NCBI GenBank assembly: GCA_030035585.1
Contig: CM057468.1
Span: forward strand, 57,532,145 to 57,596,144
Length of the DNA stretch: 64,000 nt
From: Dugong dugon
Taxonomy: Eukaryota > Chordata > Mammalia > Sirenia > Dugongidae
Direction of reading: 5' to 3'
Part shown: in pieces, positions 58,062-64,000 of the stretch
Layout: each line of letters begins with the position of its first letter
How positions within the stretch are numbered: position 1 is the stretch's first letter
Translations under genes and position numbers: made by a program
Notes under the pieces: model-generated
Told to the model about the DNA's origin: nothing
The model's database searches: none
What the model saw: only the letters and a program-made list of their open reading frames with translations

Positions 58062-58108
58062 TACATAGTAGACCTCAATAAACGTTTGATGAATGAATAA
58101 AAGAAGCT

Positions 58109-58305
58109 TCCAGTCTAGATGAAACAGATGTACATAAGTAACTACTGTAGAATTCTAAATAGTGCAGTGCAGGCAAAGAATGCAGGAATTGAACTTTGTC
58201 CCTGGGAAGATGGTGAGATACTTATGAGGGTAGGCTTGCTTCATGTACGATATATGTTTGAGCTGATTCTTGAAGAGAACTTGCTAGAGGTTCTTGGTAG
58301 GGAAG
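58109..58305. other. Non-coding DNA, possibly an older LINE remnant
   Basis: Unassigned sequence after the L2 end. Phrases such as gagctgattcttgaagagaa look like other old LINE remnants, but no family could be assigned. Confidence 0.4.
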
Positions 58306-58490
58306 CCAAACGAAAACCATTCCTGTCAAGTTGATTCTGACTCATGGTGACCCCACGTGTTACAGAGTAGAACTGTTCCATAGTTTTCTTGGCTGTAATC
58401 TTTATGGAAGCAGATTGTCAGACATTTCTTTCACAGAGCTGCTGGGCAGGTTCCAGGGACAACCTTTAAGTTAGCAGCCGCTATAATCCA
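58306..58490 (-). mobile_element. AfroSINE, long form, diverged
   Basis: Minus-strand copy: aaaaccattcctgtcaagtt, then gaagcagattgtcagacatt, ending near agttagcagccgctataat. It has more differences than average. Confidence 0.85.
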
Positions 58491-58827
58491 TGATAGAGAT
58501 TAGAAACAAGAGAACAGGTCCTAATCATGGAAAAGCCAGGTTCTTCAGAATCTTTTCAAAGGTCGTTTTGGCAGTAAGGAGGATGGAAGAGAGAGCAGAC
58601 ATTGTAGTCATGCAGGCTGTAACGAAGGCCTTACCTAATGCTTTGACCGTCAGGAGAGGAGGGGCCAAAGAGATGTTTAAAATGTAAAATCGACAAGCCC
58701 TGATAACTAGTTGGATGACTAAATTCCAGAAGAACAGTTTAAGGCATTTCTGAGATTTCTCTTTTTGGTAATAGAGTCGGCACTGAATTTTTTTTTTTTT
58801 TTGAAATAAGGGTGTACAGGAGACAAA

Positions 58828-59108
58828 AACTGGTGATTCAATGATAGAATTCTCGTCTTCCATACAGGTGACTCAGGTTTGATTACTGGCCAATACAGCC
58901 ACCACTCATCTGTCAGTGGAAGCTTGTATGCTGCTCTGATGCTGACAGATTTCAGCGAAGCTTCCAGACTAAGACATACTAGGAAAAAAGACCTGGCAAT
59001 CTACTCTAGAAAATCAGCCACTGAAAACCCTATGAATCACTGGCCTGATCCTGTTGTGTTGCAGTCCCCCTGAGTTGGGGGCAACTTGTTCGGAGCTAAC
59101 AACAACAT
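58828..59108 (+). mobile_element. tRNA-Gly-headed SINE with RTE-like tail, full length
   Basis: The first 70 bp resemble tRNA-Gly: ggtgattcaatgatagaatt gives an A-box-like block (58834-58844) and ggtttgattac (58876-58886) a B box, then tggccaatac. The body contains tcatctgtcagtggaagctt and ttccagactaagacatacta. The end is gagctaacaacaaca, like the RTE tail. It is the only copy here with an intact head. Confidence 0.88.
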
Positions 59109-59394
59109 ATAGGAGATATTTGGGGTATGTAATGAATTTAATTTTGGACATAATGAGTTTGAGACATTCAGATAGTGTATGCTTAGTATGCAGTCAAATA
59201 TGTTTCTGAAACTCAGCAGGTATATCAGGACTGGAGGCACAATTTTGGAAGTTGTAGTATATGTGAGGTAGTTAAAAGTAGTGGATTAGGAAACAAGATT
59301 ATTCAGGAATTGGGTATATAGTATAATAAAATAAGATGAAATAAAAGCCTGGGAATTACAGGCTTCTGCTTAAAAATCAAGAGTATAATTGGAA

Positions 59395-59925
59395 AGTAAT
59401 TTTAATTCTTTTTAATTGTGTGTAAATATGTATAACATAAACTTACTAATTTAACCATATTTAATGTTACAATTCAGTGACATTAATTATATTCATAGTG
59501 TTGTACAGCCATCATCACAATCTGTTTCCTAAACTTTTTCATCATCCCAAACAGAAACTCTGTACCCATTAAGCAACAACTCTCCATTCCCCACTACCCT
59601 AGACCCTGGTAACTACTAATATACTTCTGTCCCTATGCATTTGCCTGTTCTAGATATTTCATATAAGTGGGGTTATACAATATTTTTCCTTTTGTGTCTG
59701 ACTTATTTCACTTTGCTTACTGTTTTCAAGGTTCATCCATGTCGTAGTGTGTATCAGAGCTTCATTTCTCCTTGTGGCTGAATAATACTCCAGTTTGTTT
59801 ATTCATTCATCTGTTGATGAACACTTGGGTTGTTTCCACTTTTTGGCTGTTGTGAATAATGTTGCTGTGAACACTGGTACAGATACGTGTTTGAATCCCT
59901 GTTTTCAATTCTTTTGGAAAAGTAA
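59395..59925 (-). mobile_element. L1 3' UTR and ORF2 C-terminus, old
   Basis: Minus-strand L1: aattcagtgacattaattat in the UTR, tgtccctatgcatttgcctg, then the antisense ORF2 C-terminus phrases tctgttgatgaacacttggg and gtgaataatgttgctgtgaa. More diverged than the other L1 3' copies. Confidence 0.82.
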
Positions 59926-60158
59926 CATTAATTTTCCTTGATCACTCTTATCTAATTTAACAGGAATTCTAGAAGTTTCCCCTTTGTAGTCTCTATTTGT
60001 GATTTCCTAATTTTCTTCCTTCCCTTCTTCATTCCACTGGATTCTTCCTGAGGCAATTAGTTTATTCCTCTTTGAGATTTTTAAGCATTTAAGTGCTTAA
60101 ATCAGATATGTGAATTTAAGTCCCTACTTGAAGTGGGTATATGTATTTATATCTTTGA

Positions 60159-60368
60159 GTAGCCCTGGTGGCACAGTGGTTAAGTGCTAAGCTGCTAACC
60201 GAAAGGTCAGAGGTTTGAACCCACCAGCTGCTCTTTGGGAGAAGGACGTGGCAGTCTGCTTCCATAAAGATTTATAGCCCAGGAGTCCCTATGGGCAGTT
60301 CTGCTATGTCCTGTAGGGTAGCTATGAGTCAGAATTGACTTGATGGCAATGGGTGTGGTTTGGTTTTT
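60159..60368 (+). mobile_element. AfroSINE, long form
   Basis: Plus-strand copy from gtagccctggtggcacagtg to the gtgtggtttggtttttt tail. Flanking repeats tatttatatcttt (left, 60144) and tatttatattctt (right, 60369) match imperfectly. Confidence 0.93.
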
Positions 60369-60474
60369 TATTTATATTCTTCAGTTCTACTAAGAAATAT
60401 GCTTTGTACCATTTTAAAAACGTATTGTTCTCTTGGTTTATCTTTTGTTTTTCCATTTTTTGATAGTGACATAG

Positions 60475-61063
60475 TGTTGTGGTTGAATTCTGTCTCCCAA
60501 AAATGTGTGTTGTAAATCCTAACCCCTATGCCTGTGATTGGAGCCTTGGTGATGTAGTGGTTAAGAGCTTGGCTACTGTACAAAAGGTTGGTAGTTCAAA
60601 TCCAACAGCCACTGCTTGGAAACCCTATGGGGCATTTCTACTCTGTCCTGTAGGGTTGCTGTGAGTCTGAATCAACTCGATGGCAACAAGTTTGGGTTTT
60701 TGGTTATACCTGTGATTATAATCCCATTTTGGAATGATTTTTTCTTTGTTATGTTAGTAGTTTTAGTGTAGGATATGTCTCAAGTCAATCTTTTTTGGTA
60801 TATAAAAGAGCAGATTAAGCAAGCAGCAAGCAAGCAGAGATGAGGGAAGATAGGTTCCATGCCACGTGAAGATCACCAAGAAGCCAAGGAACAGAAGCTG
60901 AAGAGACAAGGACCTTCCCCTAGAGCCAACAGAGAGAAGGCTTTCCTCTTGAGCTGGTGCCCTGATTTCAGAGGACTCCTAGACTGTGAGAAAATAAATT
61001 TCTGCTTGTTAAAGCCACCCACTTGCGGTGTTTCTGTTATAGCAGCACCAGATAACTTAGACA
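60475..61063 (+). mobile_element. Solo LTR, MaLR-like, with a nested SINE
   Basis: Starts TGTTGTGG and ends TTAGACA. A perfect 5-bp repeat catag (60470-60474 and 61064-61068) flanks it. It contains an AATAAA polyadenylation signal (gagaaaataaatttctg). Without the SINE insertion it is about 410 bp. It is homologous to the minus-strand LTR at 3512-3895. No retroviral genes are present. The family placement is an inference from length and 5-bp duplication. Confidence 0.85.
60540..60705 (+). mobile_element. AfroSINE inserted in the LTR
   Basis: Plus-strand short-form copy from ggagccttggtgatgtagtg to gtttgggtttttggtt. The duplicated LTR sequence atgcctgtgatt (60528-60539) and atacctgtgatt (60706-60717) has one difference. 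Confidence 0.95.
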
Positions 61064-61068
61064 CATAG

Positions 61069-62618
<1,550 letters not shown>

Positions 62619-64000
62619 TTTTTTTTTTATTAAATATTTTATTATACTTCAGGTGAAGGCTGCCAGAACAAACAGTTTCTCATGTAACAGTAGTACACAT
62701 GCTGTTTTATGACTTTGGTTAACAACCCCACAACATTTTAACCCTCTGAATTCTCAGCTTTTTTTTTTTTTTTTGGTGAAAATACACATAGCCAAAGATA
62801 CACCATTTCAAAACTTTTTACTGACACATTTAAGTGACATTGACTATGCTCTTCCAATTGTGCTGCCGTTCTCGCCCAAGATGAAGGCTTACAGGACAAA
62901 ATAGCCTCCCATTTAACAGTTACTACAAATGTTGCCCTATAACAGTGGTTAACAATCTCACAACACATCAATAGTATCCTTACTCACCTTGTGTTCCTTA
63001 TCATCAGCTTCCTACTCCCCCTCTGCCTTCTGGCCCTTGTCACTGGACTCCTGTACCTCGTTAGTCTCATTTAGTTTTACTGGGCTGTCCACTCCCAGGC
63101 TGAACAGTGACCCTCGAAGGTAACTTCACCTCTGAGCTGAAAGGGTGTCTGGGGGCCACACTCTTTGAGGTTTCTCCAGTCTCCTTTAGGCCAGTAAATC
63201 TGGTCTTTTTTTTTTTTTTTTGGGGGGGGGGGTGGAGTTAGAATTATGCTCTACATCCTTCTCCAGCTCTGTCCAGAACCCTCTGTTGTGATCCTGGTCA
63301 GAGCAGTCAGCGGTGGTAGCTGGGCACCATCTAGCTGTACTGGACTCAGTCCGGTGGAGGTCTTGGTAGCTGTGGTCATTTAGTCCTTTGGACTAATCTT
63401 TTCGTTGTATCCTGTTCTCTTCATTCTCCCTTGCCCCCAAAGGGATGAGACCAGTGTAGTATCTTAGATGGCCACTCACAGGCTTTTAAGACCCCAGACA
63501 CTACTCACCAAGGTAGAATGTAGAGCATTATCTTTATCAGTAGTGTCATGCCAATTGAGCTAGATGTTCCCCGAGACCATGGTCCCCAGAGCCCTCCGTC
63601 CAACATCTCAGTCCCTCAGGGAGTTTGGATGTGTCCATGGGGCCTCCATGACCTTTGCTTGTGCAGGTTGTGTCAGTTTCCCTCGTACTGTGTACTGTCT
63701 CACCTCTCACCCAAGATACCACTTATCTATTGCCTAGTTAGTATTTTCCCCCCCTCCCCTCCCATCCCTGGTAACCAACAAGGATTGTTACATTTTGCAT
63801 GTGAATTTTTTCATGGGTTTTTACAATAGAGGTCTCATACAATATTTGTCCTTTTGTGATTGACTTATTTCACTCAGCATAATGTCCTCCACTTTCACCC
63901 ATGTTATGAGATGCTTCACAGATTCATTATTGTTCTTTCTCGTTGCATAGTACTCCATTCTGTGTATGTACCATTCATCTGCTGATGGGCACCTACGTTG
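62619..64000 (-). mobile_element. L1 3' UTR and ORF2 C-terminus, continues past the window
   Basis: Minus-strand L1 with T run at about 62619 (inverted tail), two internal modules (62651 and 62880), a second T run at 62760-62774, a C-rich tract at 63748-63764 and antisense ORF2 C-terminus from about 63850. It reaches the window edge, so its 5' extent is unknown. Confidence 0.9.

Larger units (their letters stand above)
57340..58108 (+). mobile_element. L2 LINE 3' end, split by a SINE
   Basis: Sense L2: ccaagaggctttttcttacc, then accatgagctttttgaggcc, breaking at 57587. It resumes after the SINE with tagtagacctcaataaacgt and ttgatgaatgaat. It is the outer layer of a three-level nest. Confidence 0.82.

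Noticed and set aside
58834-58898. Functional tRNA-Gly gene
   Set aside because: The tRNA-like block has several mismatches in stems and boxes and continues into a SINE body; it is the SINE head.

Overview
This is a piece of placental-mammal nuclear genome, very probably from an afrotherian and most likely a paenungulate such as elephant or manatee. The main clue is the dominant short repeat: about 24 near-full copies of the tRNA-derived AfroSINE family, plus RTE/BovB-type LINE fragments and a second, tRNA-Gly-headed SINE whose tail resembles the RTE 3' end. L1, L2, MIR, MER5A and MaLR-like LTR remains fit a mammalian background. There is no sign of a bacterial, phage or plasmid context, no CRISPR array, and no complete protein-coding gene of the host.

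Layout. 1-20 kb is AT-rich intergenic or intronic DNA with scattered SINEs, an LTR (3.5 kb), an RTE 3' end (9.1 kb), a DNA transposon with extra terminal sequence (10.5-11.0 kb), a large minus-strand L1 fragment (11.0-12.9 kb) and an old L1 3' UTR (18.3-19.2 kb). 19.4-24.5 kb is a dense mobile-element cluster: an AfroSINE facing an RTE tail to tail, a piggyBac-like MITE between TTAA sites, and an L1 that is complete at its 5' end but stops inside ORF2, with perfect 15-bp target duplications on both sides.

27.4-31.1 kb is the one stretch nearly free of repeats. It contains a strong CpG island (about 28.8-29.6 kb) with CCAAT, CRE-like, ETS-like and YY1 (CAAGATGGCGGC) motifs, followed by a plausible first exon that ends at a GTAAGG splice donor (29377). 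This is the best evidence for a real host gene. It would be transcribed rightward, and 29.4-64 kb would then be mostly its first intron. The gene could not be identified because only about four codons at most would lie in this exon, and no convincing second exon was found.

31-64 kb has the same AT-rich repeat composition. Its notable content is six minus- or plus-strand L1 3'-UTR copies whose 3' UTR carries one, two or three copies of an internal module, a triple nest (L1 in SINE in L2) at 57.3-58.1 kb, a solo LTR with a 5-bp duplication and a SINE inside it at 60.5-61.1 kb, a pure 126-bp CA microsatellite at 61.7 kb, and an L1 that runs off the right edge.

All repeat names come from reading the sequence and remembering family consensus features. 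Boundaries are good to a few bases where target-site duplications are given and to tens of bases elsewhere.
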